A stretch of 38,794 bases of DNA from Hungatella sp. (GTDB lineage: Bacteria > Bacillota > Clostridia > Lachnospirales > Lachnospiraceae): the NCBI GenBank assembly GCA_022796015.1, contig JAAWHU010000027.1, positions 1-38,794 of the forward strand, in the 5' to 3' direction. Below, in pieces: positions 8,580 through 16,662 of this stretch (its first letter is position 1; each line of letters starts with the position of its first letter). The position numbers were made by a program, and so were the translations under genes. The notes beneath the pieces were generated by a model. It saw nothing but the letters and a program-made list of their open reading frames with translations, made no database searches and was not told the DNA's origin.

Positions 8580-8681
8580 ATTATAAACCTCATTTATGAT
8601 AATATAAATACTATAAATTAGATTATATACTATTTCTGTGATAAAGTAAAGATAGAAAACACAGAAAGGGGAAAGAATCTT
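8580..8681. promoter_or_regulatory. Divergent LysR / dehydratase control region
   Basis: This very AT-rich gap separates the LysR start at 8579 from the dehydratase start at 8682. It holds imperfect dyads built on ATAAATACTATAAAT and ATTATATACTAT, suitable for LysR T-N11-A operators, and an AAGGGG ribosome site before 8682. I cannot assign exact promoter boxes. Confidence 0.4.
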
Positions 8682-8993
8682 ATGGAAGTCAACGCATTGC
8701 TTATGGACCCGAAGGATAATGTGGTTACTTGTGTGGCAAAGGTGGCGGCAGGGGAGGAAATTGTCTACAGAGACGAGGAGAAGGTATGCAGGCTTGTGGC
8801 AAAGGAGGAAATTCCTTTTTGTCACAAGATTGCTCTTGCAGACTTAAAGGAGGGGGAGGAAGTGATCAAGTACGGAGAACTGATCGGAAAGACTTCACAG
8901 CCCATAGCAAGGGGAGAATGGGTTTCTCATAACAACATTTACAGTGTTCCCCGTGATTATGAAAGCGAATTGATCAAGCAGGAGGAAATGTGA
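8682..8993 (+). CDS. UxaA-type dehydratase small (SAF-domain) subunit
   Basis: This 103-residue protein is the SAF-domain half that is fused to the N-terminus in classical altronate dehydratase (UxaA) but split in many anaerobes. It contains AKEEIPFCHKIALADLKEGE and GELIGKTSQPIARGEWV, with H-containing SAF motifs and the conserved HNN near the end. The split form is shared by altronate/galactarate-type dehydratases and sulfolactate sulfo-lyase (SuyA). The large subunit starts 1 base after its stop, so the two are cotranslated and form one enzyme. The substrate is not fixed by sequence; a sugar acid or other alpha-hydroxy acid is likely. Confidence 0.88.
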   Translation: MEVNALLMDPKDNVVTCVAKVAAGEEIVYRDEEKVCRLVAKEEIPFCHKIALADLKEGEEVIKYGELIGKTSQPIARGEWVSHNNIYSVPRDYESELIKQEEM

Positions 8994-8994
8994 T

Positions 8995-10155
8995 ATGGAA
9001 TTTTGGGGATATAAGAGAAAAGAAGGCCGTGCAGGAATCAGGAACCATGTACTGATCCTTCCTGCCTGTGCATGCGGAAGCGAGAGCGCCAGGATTGTGG
9101 CAAGCCAGGTAAGGGGAGCCGTGAATATTGTATTTAACACCGGGTGCTCGGACGTGGCGGATAATACGGCCATGTCCCAGAAGATCCTCACAGGCTTTGC
9201 CTGCAATCCCAATGTATATGGAGTGGTGATCATCGGTTTGGGATGTGAGACGGTTCCCCACAAGGAACTGAGAGAAAAGATTCAGTCCATGACAAGCAAA
9301 CCTGTAGTTTCCTTTGGAATTCAGGAGGAGGGCGGAACCTTAAAGACCATTGAGAAGGCTGTGCGAGCAGCCAGAGATATGGCGGCGGAGGCGGCCATGC
9401 AGCAGAAGGAGTTGTGTGATATCTCGGAACTCCTTCTGGGCATTGAATGCGGCGGATCAGATGCCACATCGGGAATTGCCAGCAACCCGGCAGTAGGTGA
9501 ACTGAGTGACCGTCTGGTGGACTTAGGCGCTTCGACCATTATGAGCGAATCCATCGAGTGGATCGGAGGGGAACACATTGTGGCTAAGAGAGCAGCGACT
9601 CCAGAGATCCATAATCAGATCATCCAGATCTGCAAAAATTACGAGGAACATCTCAAGGCGGCAGGCCAGGACTGCCGCGGAGGCCAGCCGACTCCGGGCA
9701 ACAAAGCAGGAGGCCTGTCCACCTTAGATGAAAAAAGCCTTGGCTGTATCCGAAAAGGAGGTACCCGCCCCATAGTGGAGGTCCTTGACCAGGCACAGCG
9801 TCCTACGAAGAGGGGGGCTATTGTTATGGATACGGCAGGGTACGATATTTCTTCTGTCACATCCATGGTGGCAGGAGGCTGCAATGCGGTGATCTTTACC
9901 ACAGGCAGGGGAACTCCCACAGGCAATGCCATTGTGCCGGTGATTAAGGTGACTGCCAACGGTCTTACCTTTGAGCGGATGGAGGACAACATGGATGTGG
10001 ACTTAAGCAGTATTATCAAAGGCACAAAGACCTTCAAAGAATGCGGAGAACAACTGCTCTCGGTAGTCCATGACATATGCAACGGAAAAATGACCAAGGC
10101 GGAGGCTTACGGATTCTCGGACATTGCGGTGGATCATGTGTGCAGGTTTGTATAA
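8995..10155 (+). CDS. UxaA-type dehydratase large subunit
   Basis: This 386-residue protein is the catalytic C-terminal part of the altronate/galactarate dehydratase family (also SuyB). It begins WGYKRKEGRAGIRNHVLILP, the usual entry of this domain (G..R.dGr.GvRN...v.p). It also shows LGCETVP, IECGGSDATSGIASNPAVG and VAGGCNAVIFTTGRGTPTG, which fit the family's iron-dependent active site. It pairs with the SAF subunit just upstream and precedes the esterase gene by 20 bases, probably one operon under the divergent LysR. The substrate could be an aldonate, an aldarate or sulfolactate. The surrounding malate/tartrate-type enzymes favour a dicarboxylic sugar acid. Confidence 0.88.
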   Translation: MEFWGYKRKEGRAGIRNHVLILPACACGSESARIVASQVRGAVNIVFNTGCSDVADNTAMSQKILTGFACNPNVYGVVIIGLGCETVPHKELREKIQSMTSKPVVSFGIQEEGGTLKTIEKAVRAARDMAAEAAMQQKELCDISELLLGIECGGSDATSGIASNPAVGELSDRLVDLGASTIMSESIEWIGGEHIVAKRAATPEIHNQIIQICKNYEEHLKAAGQDCRGGQPTPGNKAGGLSTLDEKSLGCIRKGGTRPIVEVLDQAQRPTKRGAIVMDTAGYDISSVTSMVAGGCNAVIFTTGRGTPTGNAIVPVIKVTANGLTFERMEDNMDVDLSSIIKGTKTFKECGEQLLSVVHDICNGKMTKAEAYGFSDIAVDHVCRFV

Positions 10156-10175
10156 TAAGAGAAGGAGGAGCCTAT

Positions 10176-11900
10176 ATGGAAGCAAAAATTTTTCCTGACA
10201 ATATAAGTGAGTTTGACATAGACCCTTCCGACACAAAGAAATGTCTTATTTCCGGTTTGTTCCGGGAGGAAGTGGACATGGGGGGACAAAAAAGAAGCTT
10301 TTATACATACCTTACTCCGGGGCTCCATTATAACCAGAGCTGTCTGATCATTGCCCCGCCTGATGATATGCCGGTATTGGAATTTGTGGAAAAGGGTTTC
10401 TGGCAGGCATTTGCCGAGAGGGAGCAGGTTTTCCTGCATTTCCTGGAGCCGGATGGAGCCTGGAATCTGGATGGCCGGGATGGGGACTACATGAACAGGG
10501 TTTATATTCAGGTACAGTCCAGAGCCTATTATGTGACCATGCAGGACAATATCTATGGTTTTGGGTTTGGCAGAGGGGCGGCAGTAGCCCAGCAGGCGGC
10601 CATGAAGATGACCAGCGAGTGGTCCGGCCTGGCCACCTTCGGAGATCTTGGAAAGGAAGCCCTGTTAAATGCGGCCCTATCCCACAAAAGTGAGAGTATG
10701 GGGGCTGCGGAGCTTGCCGTAAGCGGATCAAAGGCCCCGCTTCCTGTGTGGATGGTCTGGAAGGAAAACAGAGGGGATAATGAGGCAGTATGCTCCTATT
10801 GGAAAAAACAGAATGATGCCTGGGGAGAGCCGTACTCCGGGGGAGGGGCAGATGAAATCTACTTCCCGTCTGATGTGCGCAGGAAAAGCGAGGTCAATGA
10901 GGAGAAGATCGCCCAGGTGCGTGTTACCAACGGATATACAGGGGAACTGAGGGAGGCTTTATTTAACAAGGTATGGGCTTATGTGGGAAAGGCCAGAAGG
11001 CACCGGTGCTTTGGCACAAAGGCCCTGCGCAATTATAAGGATCCAAAGGCGTATGGAGCGACTCTGCATACCATGGAGATAGGAGGCCTTACCCGGCGCT
11101 GGTATGAATATGTGCCGAAGAGTGTGGCGGAGACTGGCCAGAAGGCGCCTCTCGTGCTGAATATGCACGGACGGGGAGGCAGCGCCGAAAGCTTTATGGA
11201 TCTGTCAGGCATGAGCTGCGTGGCGGAAGAGAGAGGGTTTATTGTTCTGTTTCCAGAGGCCGGTGTCCATCAGCAGCACCCGAAAGGAATCAGGAACGTG
11301 CTTGTATGGAGCGGCGTATATAAGGGAGAAAAAATTGATGATACGGCGTTTCTTTTGGCTATGATCGAAGATGTGAAGTCCAGATATTCCATTGACGAAA
11401 CCAGAATCTATGCCAGCGGCCAGTCCAGCGGAGGGATGATGACCTCCAGGCTGGCTGTGGAGGCGCCGAGGGTATTTGCGGCGGTTTCCCCCTGGTCGGG
11501 AGTGGTGAGTCCAGGGCCCGGAGTTCCTCTTCCCGAAACCATGGATTCTCAGGTCCCCTATCTGTTTTTGTTTGGAGAAAACGACTGGCTTTGCGTGGAC
11601 AAAGAGAAGGGAACCATGGAGTACAGGGCTGCAGAGAACGTAGGGAGGTTTCTTGAGAAGCTCATGGAGCTTTATGGGCTGGACAGAGTCCCGAAGAGAT
11701 ATCGATGCGGTGAGATTACCTATTATATATATCTGAACTCAGAGAAGGTTCCTATGCTGACAGTTGGAACCATAAAGGATATGTCACATGCTAACTATCC
11801 AAGAGAGAGCTGGATCGCTTATGATGAGTTCTTTGCAAAATTTTCCAAGGAGGCGGATGGTACGCTTCTGTATATGGGTGAGAAGGTTCAACCAATATGA
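10176..11900 (+). CDS. Cytoplasmic PHB-depolymerase/feruloyl-esterase-like hydrolase with duplicated alpha/beta fold
   Basis: This 574-residue protein starts at the ATG at 10176, behind AAGGAGGAG; the longer frame from 10077 overlaps the previous gene. The C-terminal half is an active-looking esterase: PLVLNMHGRGGSAESF, nucleophile elbow GQSSGG with S417, an acid site in FGENDWLCVD and a histidine in DMSHANYP. The N-terminal half repeats the fold: IYGFGFGRGAAVAQQAA (126 onward) aligns with IYASGQSSGGMMTSRLA, but glycine (G132) stands where the nucleophile serine should be. So it looks like a pseudo-hydrolase domain fused to a real one. There is no signal peptide, so it acts inside the cell. 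Its place behind the dehydratase suggests it frees an acid substrate from an ester. Confidence 0.82.
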   Translation: MEAKIFPDNISEFDIDPSDTKKCLISGLFREEVDMGGQKRSFYTYLTPGLHYNQSCLIIAPPDDMPVLEFVEKGFWQAFAEREQVFLHFLEPDGAWNLDGRDGDYMNRVYIQVQSRAYYVTMQDNIYGFGFGRGAAVAQQAAMKMTSEWSGLATFGDLGKEALLNAALSHKSESMGAAELAVSGSKAPLPVWMVWKENRGDNEAVCSYWKKQNDAWGEPYSGGGADEIYFPSDVRRKSEVNEEKIAQVRVTNGYTGELREALFNKVWAYVGKARRHRCFGTKALRNYKDPKAYGATLHTMEIGGLTRRWYEYVPKSVAETGQKAPLVLNMHGRGGSAESFMDLSGMSCVAEERGFIVLFPEAGVHQQHPKGIRNVLVWSGVYKGEKIDDTAFLLAMIEDVKSRYSIDETRIYASGQSSGGMMTSRLAVEAPRVFAAVSPWSGVVSPGPGVPLPETMDSQVPYLFLFGENDWLCVDKEKGTMEYRAAENVGRFLEKLMELYGLDRVPKRYRCGEITYYIYLNSEKVPMLTVGTIKDMSHANYPRESWIAYDEFFAKFSKEADGTLLYMGEKVQPI

Positions 11901-12051
11901 CCGGTTTTTCTGTTCAAATATAAAAAAGAATGACAGCTTGGATGAAAATATGATATGCTGGGAACAACCCCGGTAAAGGGGCCCGCCCCAGGCGGAGGAT
12001 CCTGCAAAGCAAGATTCTTTTTTAGAAGACAGGAAGGGAATAAAAGGGCAT

Positions 12052-12921
12052 ATGAATTTTCATCATCTGAGTTATTTTAAGACAGCATATGAATCTCAGA
12101 ATATTACCAGGGCAGCCAGGCATCTCCATGTATCCCAGCCGGCAATATCCACAGCCATAAAGGAACTGGAGGAGGAGCTGGGCGTGCAGCTGTTTGTCAG
12201 GCAGAACCGGGGGCTTGAGGCCACAGAGGCAGGGAATTTGTTTTATACTCAGGCATGTAAAATGCTGGCCCAATTTCACAACGCAAAGCGTCTGGTCCGG
12301 GAGGCAGCGGAGAAAAAGAGTGTGGTAAGGCTGGGCTTTACGCCTATGGCCGGCCATGTGGCATTTCCCAAGATTTATGAGGCTATTTCCAGGGAGCATG
12401 AGGAGGTGGAGCTGGAGATTCTGGAGGGAGGCAGCGAGGAACTGCTAAAATGTCTGGAGGAAGACCGGGTGGAGATGGTGATCGTGCCTGAGGGTGCGGC
12501 TTATGAGGAATATGAAAGGCAGGAGATCTGCCGTACCCGGCTGTTGTTTGCCGTCAGCAGAGATCATCCCCTGGCAAAGGAGGAGAAAATCGATATTCAC
12601 CAGCTGGCTGATGTGCCGGTGGCCATTTTCCGCAAAGGATATATGACCAACCAGAATGTGGCTCATTTGTTTGAGTCCAACAAGGTTCCCATGAAGGTGA
12701 TTGCCCAGGTGTCTCACTTTATGTGCATGAAGACTTTAGTGGAGTGCAGGGCAGCAGGAGGATTTCTTATGAGAGAGATCTGCGACCAGGACGAGAATAT
12801 CAAAAGCTTTGAGATCCCGGGGCTGCCGGAACAGTCGGTTTTTCTGGTATGGAAAAAGGAAGGATATCTGTCCTGGGGAGCCCGTCAGATGATCCGGTGC
12901 TGCCGTCATGTGCCTGGCTGA
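12052..12921 (+). CDS. LysR-type transcriptional regulator
   Basis: This 289-residue protein has the N-terminal HTH (QNITRAARHLHVSQPAISTA) and a full effector-binding domain (RLGFTPMAGHVAFPKI, LLFAVSRDHPLA). It lies on the plus strand between the esterase and the malic enzyme gene. The 151-bp gap upstream contains a GC-rich stem-like run (GGCCCGCCCCAGGCGG) but no clear promoter. The 133 bases downstream hold a separate promoter for malic enzyme. It may control itself and the malic enzyme gene. Its closest visible relative in the window is the LysR at 14257-15144, with a similar N-terminus and HTH. Confidence 0.9.
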   Translation: MNFHHLSYFKTAYESQNITRAARHLHVSQPAISTAIKELEEELGVQLFVRQNRGLEATEAGNLFYTQACKMLAQFHNAKRLVREAAEKKSVVRLGFTPMAGHVAFPKIYEAISREHEEVELEILEGGSEELLKCLEEDRVEMVIVPEGAAYEEYERQEICRTRLLFAVSRDHPLAKEEKIDIHQLADVPVAIFRKGYMTNQNVAHLFESNKVPMKVIAQVSHFMCMKTLVECRAAGGFLMREICDQDENIKSFEIPGLPEQSVFLVWKKEGYLSWGARQMIRCCRHVPG

Positions 12922-12972
12922 AGGCAGAAGATGTAATATAATCAAAATTTATGAATAATAAAATAACAGTAT

Positions 12973-13001
12973 TTCACTTTTTCTGAAAAATCTGGTATTA
13001 T
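12973..13001 (+). promoter_or_regulatory. Promoter of the malic enzyme gene
   Basis: TTCACT at 12973 and TATTAT at 12996-13001 are spaced by 17 bases, and TGG directly before the -10 gives an extended -10 (TGNTATTAT). The gene starts 54 bases downstream of the -10 box. Confidence 0.55.
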
Positions 13002-13054
13002 TTAGCCATAACCAAGAGACAGAACCATAAAAAAATATAATGGGAGAGAAAAAG

Positions 13055-14230
13055 ATGAATTACTATGAAGAAGCACTGAAGCTCCATGAGGAACACCATG
13101 GAAAGATTCAGGTGGTCAGCAAGGTGAAGCTGGAGACCAGGGACGATTTAAGCGTTGCCTACACGCCGGGAGTAGCACAACCCTGTAAGGAGATTGCAGA
13201 GGACAAGAAAAACGTATACAAATATACGGCCAAAAGCAACCTTGTGGGCGTGGTGTCTGATGGCACTGCGGTTTTGGGCTTAGGCAACATCGGGGCAGAG
13301 GCTGCTATTCCCGTTATGGAGGGCAAGGCCGTGTTATTCAAAGCCTTCGGCGGAGTCGATGCGTTCCCCATCTGTCTGGATACCAAGGATACGGAGGAGA
13401 TCATTAAGGCAGTGAAGCAGATTGCTCCCGTATTCGGAGGAATCAATCTGGAGGATATTGCATCTCCCAAATGTTTTGAGATCGAGAGAAGGCTGGAGGA
13501 GGAGCTGGATATTCCGGTGTTCCACGACGACCAGCACGGAACCGCCATTGTGGTGACGGCTGCTCTCTTAAATGCATTAAAGGTAGTGGGGAAGAAGATT
13601 GGGGAGATCAAGGTGGTGCTCAACGGGCCGGGAGCAGCAGGTACGGCTATTATTAAGATGATGCTGGAAGCAGGTGTAAAGCATGTGATCGCCTGTGATG
13701 AGAACGGGATTCTCTACAAGGACAGAGGCGTGGGTATCGTGGACCACAAGAAGATGCTCTGCAGCATTACCAACCCGGAAGAAAAACGAGGCGCCTTGGC
13801 AGATGCCCTGGAGGGGGCAGATGTGTTCGTGGGAGTCTCTGTGGGCGGGGCCTTGAAGCCGGAGATGATTAAGAAGATGAATCAGGATCCCATTGTGTTT
13901 GCAATGGCCAACCCTGTGCCGGAGATCATGTATGACGAAGCCATGGCAGCAGGCGTGAAGGTAATGGGGACAGGACGGTCGGACTTCCCCAACCAGATTA
14001 ATAATGTCCTGGCATTCCCAGGGATCTTCAGGGGCGCACTGGACGCAGGCGCAAGGGACATTAACTATGACATGAAGCTGGCGGCGGCCCAGGCCATTGC
14101 GGAGCTGGTAGAGCCGGAGAAGCTGTGTCCCGAGTATATTATTCCGTCTGCCCTTGATCCCAGGGTGGCAGAGCATGTGGCAAAGCGGGTGGGAGAAGCT
14201 GCCCGGAAGTCCGGAGCCGTGAGACAGTAA
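13055..14230 (+). CDS. NAD(P)-dependent malic enzyme (oxaloacetate-decarboxylating type)
   Basis: This 391-residue protein oxidatively decarboxylates malate to pyruvate and CO2. Family motifs are plain: AYTPGVAQPCKEI, the GLGNIGAEAAIPVMEGKAVL stretch, DAFPICLDT, FHDDQHGTAIVVTAALLNAL and the second nucleotide-binding segment VLNGPGAAGTAI. The size matches the short bacterial class without a phosphotransacetylase tail. I prefer the ATG at 13055 because GGGAGAG lies about 8 bases ahead; the ATG at 13040 has no ribosome site. It converges on a LysR gene, and it could take malate formed by the nearby dehydratase and dehydrogenase steps to pyruvate. Confidence 0.95.
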   Translation: MNYYEEALKLHEEHHGKIQVVSKVKLETRDDLSVAYTPGVAQPCKEIAEDKKNVYKYTAKSNLVGVVSDGTAVLGLGNIGAEAAIPVMEGKAVLFKAFGGVDAFPICLDTKDTEEIIKAVKQIAPVFGGINLEDIASPKCFEIERRLEEELDIPVFHDDQHGTAIVVTAALLNALKVVGKKIGEIKVVLNGPGAAGTAIIKMMLEAGVKHVIACDENGILYKDRGVGIVDHKKMLCSITNPEEKRGALADALEGADVFVGVSVGGALKPEMIKKMNQDPIVFAMANPVPEIMYDEAMAAGVKVMGTGRSDFPNQINNVLAFPGIFRGALDAGARDINYDMKLAAAQAIAELVEPEKLCPEYIIPSALDPRVAEHVAKRVGEAARKSGAVRQ

Positions 14231-14247
14231 AGGCAGGGGACAAAGGG

Positions 14248-14267
14248 ACAGCCTCTTTACAGGCTGT
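14248..14267. terminator. Small hairpin between convergent malic enzyme and LysR genes
   Basis: ACAGCCT at 14248-14254 pairs perfectly with AGGCTGT at 14261-14267. The LysR stop codon lies across the loop and there is no T run on either side, so termination is uncertain. Confidence 0.3.
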
Positions 14268-15144
14268 GTGAAAAACAGTCCGTATTCTTCACATAGTTGA
14301 TCAAATCGTTCATGCTGCCGAAGAGATAGCCTCCGCTTTTCCAGACCAGGCTTACCTGGACGGGAAGGGGAGGCTGCAGAGGAACGCTTACGGCATTCCG
14401 GGTGGACTGGGCCAGCTGGCGGAATAAAAATCCTATGGCCAGATTGTCGGAGATCAGCCGTCCCATGGTGGAGAGCTGGTTGGTGTGGAAGAGGATCTTA
14501 GGTGTGATACCGGCCTCTTCAAACCGGGCCATAAGGGTTTCTGTATGGAAAAAGCTGGTTTTAAAGAGGATAAGAGGTTCTTCTGCCAGATCCCAAACCG
14601 TAATATAGTCTCTTTTAGCCAGGTGGTGGCCGGCCGGCAGACAGCATACGGTTTCCAGACTGGCCACAGGGACAGATTTAAACTCTGGCCCCCAGGGAGT
14701 CTGATGAGACAAAAAGAGAACATCCAGCTGGTTGTCCATAAGAAGACGGGTCAGTTCATGGCGGCCGGCTTCCACTACATGAACCTGGATCTCCGGGTGA
14801 TAACAGAAGAAATCATGATAGAGGCAGGGAAGAAGCAGTGCGCCGATCATGGGAGGGATCCCTATGCGGAGCACCCTTCTTCCCTGTCCTAAATCGTTCA
14901 TGATCTGATATACCTGATCGGCATGCTCCAGGAGGCTGTCTGCCTGCTCCAAAAAGACAGACCCTTCCTTTGTCAGGGTCATGCCCCGGTGCTGCCGGGT
15001 AAACAAGGTAACCTTGAATTCCTTTTCCAAATCTTTTATGGCAGCAGTAACAGAGGGCTGAGAGATATGAAGATAGTCGGAAGCCTGAGTGATATTGCCA
15101 AATCGGCAGACGGTCTGAAAATATTTAAGCTGAGTAAGAGTCAT
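14257..15144 (-). CDS. LysR-type transcriptional regulator
   Basis: This 295-residue protein has the HTH GNITQASDYLHISQPSVTAA and effector-domain motifs (LRIGIPPMIGALLLPCLY, VCCLPAGHHLAKRD). The start at 15144 follows AAAGGAGGATCCTCC on the minus strand; the frame to 15204 is an upstream extension. It is divergent from the enolase-superfamily gene across 155 bp of AT-rich DNA, so it probably regulates that gene and perhaps the dehydrogenase operon beyond. The gap contains an imperfect dyad around 15199-15230 (GATATCATT ... TTATGTTATC) that could be its operator. Confidence 0.9.
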   Translation of the reverse strand: MTLTQLKYFQTVCRFGNITQASDYLHISQPSVTAAIKDLEKEFKVTLFTRQHRGMTLTKEGSVFLEQADSLLEHADQVYQIMNDLGQGRRVLRIGIPPMIGALLLPCLYHDFFCYHPEIQVHVVEAGRHELTRLLMDNQLDVLFLSHQTPWGPEFKSVPVASLETVCCLPAGHHLAKRDYITVWDLAEEPLILFKTSFFHTETLMARFEEAGITPKILFHTNQLSTMGRLISDNLAIGFLFRQLAQSTRNAVSVPLQPPLPVQVSLVWKSGGYLFGSMNDLINYVKNTDCFSHSL

Positions 15145-15299
15145 GGAGGATCCTCCTTTTTTTCCATAATAAAATTTTGTTCTGTAAAAGTCAATCAGTA
15201 ACAACGGATATCATTAAAAAAAATTATGTTATCATTTTTTTCTAATATTTTACTTTTAAATCTCCTTATATTATGATTAAGAAAAAGGAGGAAAACAAG

Positions 15300-16442
15300 A
15301 TGAAGATAACAAGGCTGGAGATGGTCCCTGCGGGAAAGTATTTGTTTATTAAGATGCATACAGATGAGGGAATTACAGGCATCGGGGAAGTGGGAGCATG
15401 GGGATATCTGGATGGCACGGCGGGAGTTCTTAAAAAGCTGGAAGGATATATTGTGGGTCAGGATCCCATGAGGATTGAGCATCACTGGCAGTATATGTAT
15501 AGGAGCATGTATTTCAGAGGCAGCATTATTATGAGCGCCATATCGGCCATTGATATTGCCCTGTGGGATATTAAAGGCAAGGCGTATCAGGTTCCTGTCT
15601 ATGAATTGTTAGGCGGAAAGTGCCGGGATAAAGTACGGACTTATCCGGCTGTATTCCGGTTTACGCCGGAGGAGATGGGAAAGGCCTGCCTGGAAGTTAA
15701 GGAACAGGGGTTTACGGCGGCCCGCCTGATGATTACGGGAGATATGAGAAAAGAGGTATGCGACTATGAAGAGGGAATCTACAACCATCGCGTGGAGGCT
15801 CAGGCAGAGAAGGTGCGTGCATGCAGGGAGGCAGTGGGAAGAGATTTTGATTTGATTTTGGAGGTGCACCGGAGTATGAATCCCATGGAGGCTATTGCCT
15901 TTGCAAAGGCAGTAGAACCCTACCGGCCTTTATTTATCGAGGATCCCATACCGCCGGATAATGATGAGGTTATGGCTGAGATCGCATCCAAGACAGCTAT
16001 ACCGGTGGCTACAGGAGAACGATTTATTAATATTCAGGAGTTTGAGAATCTTCTGTCTAAGAGGGGAGCCCGCTATGTGAGGCCTGATGTGTGTGCATTG
16101 GGCGGAATCAGTCCCAGCAAAAAGGTTGCGGCAATCGCCGAGAGCCATTATGTGGATCTTGTTCCCCACAATCCCTTGGGGCCCGTGTCTACGGCCGCCT
16201 GCCTGCAGCTGGATGCCGCCATCCCCAATGTATGTATCCAGGAATTTCCCAGCTTTTATCTTCAGGGTAGCGAAGGCTCTATGATTACTCAGCCTCTGCA
16301 GCTGGACAGAGGGTACCTGGTGATTCCGGATGGGCCCGGAATCGGGATTGAATTGGCGGAGGATATCACAGAGAAGTTCCCGCCGGCGCAGAGAAGCCTT
16401 CACTGCCAGATCGCCTTTGATGGTTCTGTACATGATATATAG
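15300..16442 (+). CDS. Enolase-superfamily (mandelate racemase/galactonate dehydratase-like) acid-sugar dehydratase
   Basis: This 380-residue protein has the N-terminal capping domain and the C-terminal modified TIM barrel of the MR/MLE family. By alignment in memory with D-galactonate dehydratase, the metal ligands fall at E188 (usually Asp), E214 (FIEDP) and E240 (ATGERF). The acid/base histidines fall at H190 and H290 (VPHNPLGPVSTAA), and the ending GIEL follows the family pattern. Such enzymes dehydrate aldonic or aldaric acids to 2-keto-3-deoxy products in the cytoplasm. The start at 15300 has AAAGGAGG 6-7 bases ahead. Regulation is probably by the divergent LysR. Substrate remains open; the glutamate at 188 is a departure from the common D-x-H form. 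Confidence 0.87.
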   Translation: MKITRLEMVPAGKYLFIKMHTDEGITGIGEVGAWGYLDGTAGVLKKLEGYIVGQDPMRIEHHWQYMYRSMYFRGSIIMSAISAIDIALWDIKGKAYQVPVYELLGGKCRDKVRTYPAVFRFTPEEMGKACLEVKEQGFTAARLMITGDMRKEVCDYEEGIYNHRVEAQAEKVRACREAVGRDFDLILEVHRSMNPMEAIAFAKAVEPYRPLFIEDPIPPDNDEVMAEIASKTAIPVATGERFINIQEFENLLSKRGARYVRPDVCALGGISPSKKVAAIAESHYVDLVPHNPLGPVSTAACLQLDAAIPNVCIQEFPSFYLQGSEGSMITQPLQLDRGYLVIPDGPGIGIELAEDITEKFPPAQRSLHCQIAFDGSVHDI

Positions 16443-16516
16443 GAACTGTGTTCTGCCATGGTGCTGTCTTGAATTGTAATATAGTTTTTTTCTATAAAAT
16501 TAGATAAATAATATAT

Positions 16517-16545
16517 TTTACAAATAATATCTCGAGGGCTATAAT
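16517..16545 (+). promoter_or_regulatory. Promoter of the dehydrogenase-CHR-amidotransferase operon
   Basis: TTTACA at 16517-16522 and TATAAT at 16540-16545 are spaced by 17 bases. A palindromic repeat copy begins 22 bases after the -10 box, so it would be transcribed in the leader of this operon. Confidence 0.75.
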
Positions 16546-16566
16546 GAAGACAACAGAATAGTTTAT

Positions 16567-16629
16567 AGGTAATTGCGAAAGTCAAAGCCAGGAGAATATT
16601 CTGCTAAATTTTGAGTTTCGCAAATGTCT
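16567..16629. repeat. Short copy of a dispersed palindromic repeat (copy A)
   Basis: AGGTAATTGCGAAAGTCAAA at the left end and the reverse complement of TTTGAGTTTCGCAAATGTCT at the right end match at most positions, with AGAATATTCT in the middle. The same ends occur in the longer elements at 35033-35245 and 38442-38623. This copy looks like an internally deleted form that keeps the outer arms. It lies between promoter and ribosome site, so the transcript would fold into a hairpin. Confidence 0.8.
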
Positions 16630-16662
16630 AAAAGGGTTCAGAGAAAAAGGAGGAATATTGTG

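Noticed and set aside
8580..8825. 82-residue N-terminal extension of the LysR protein
   Set aside because: The extension crosses the AT-rich divergent promoter and the dehydratase start; the LysR HTH begins right after the ATG at 8579.
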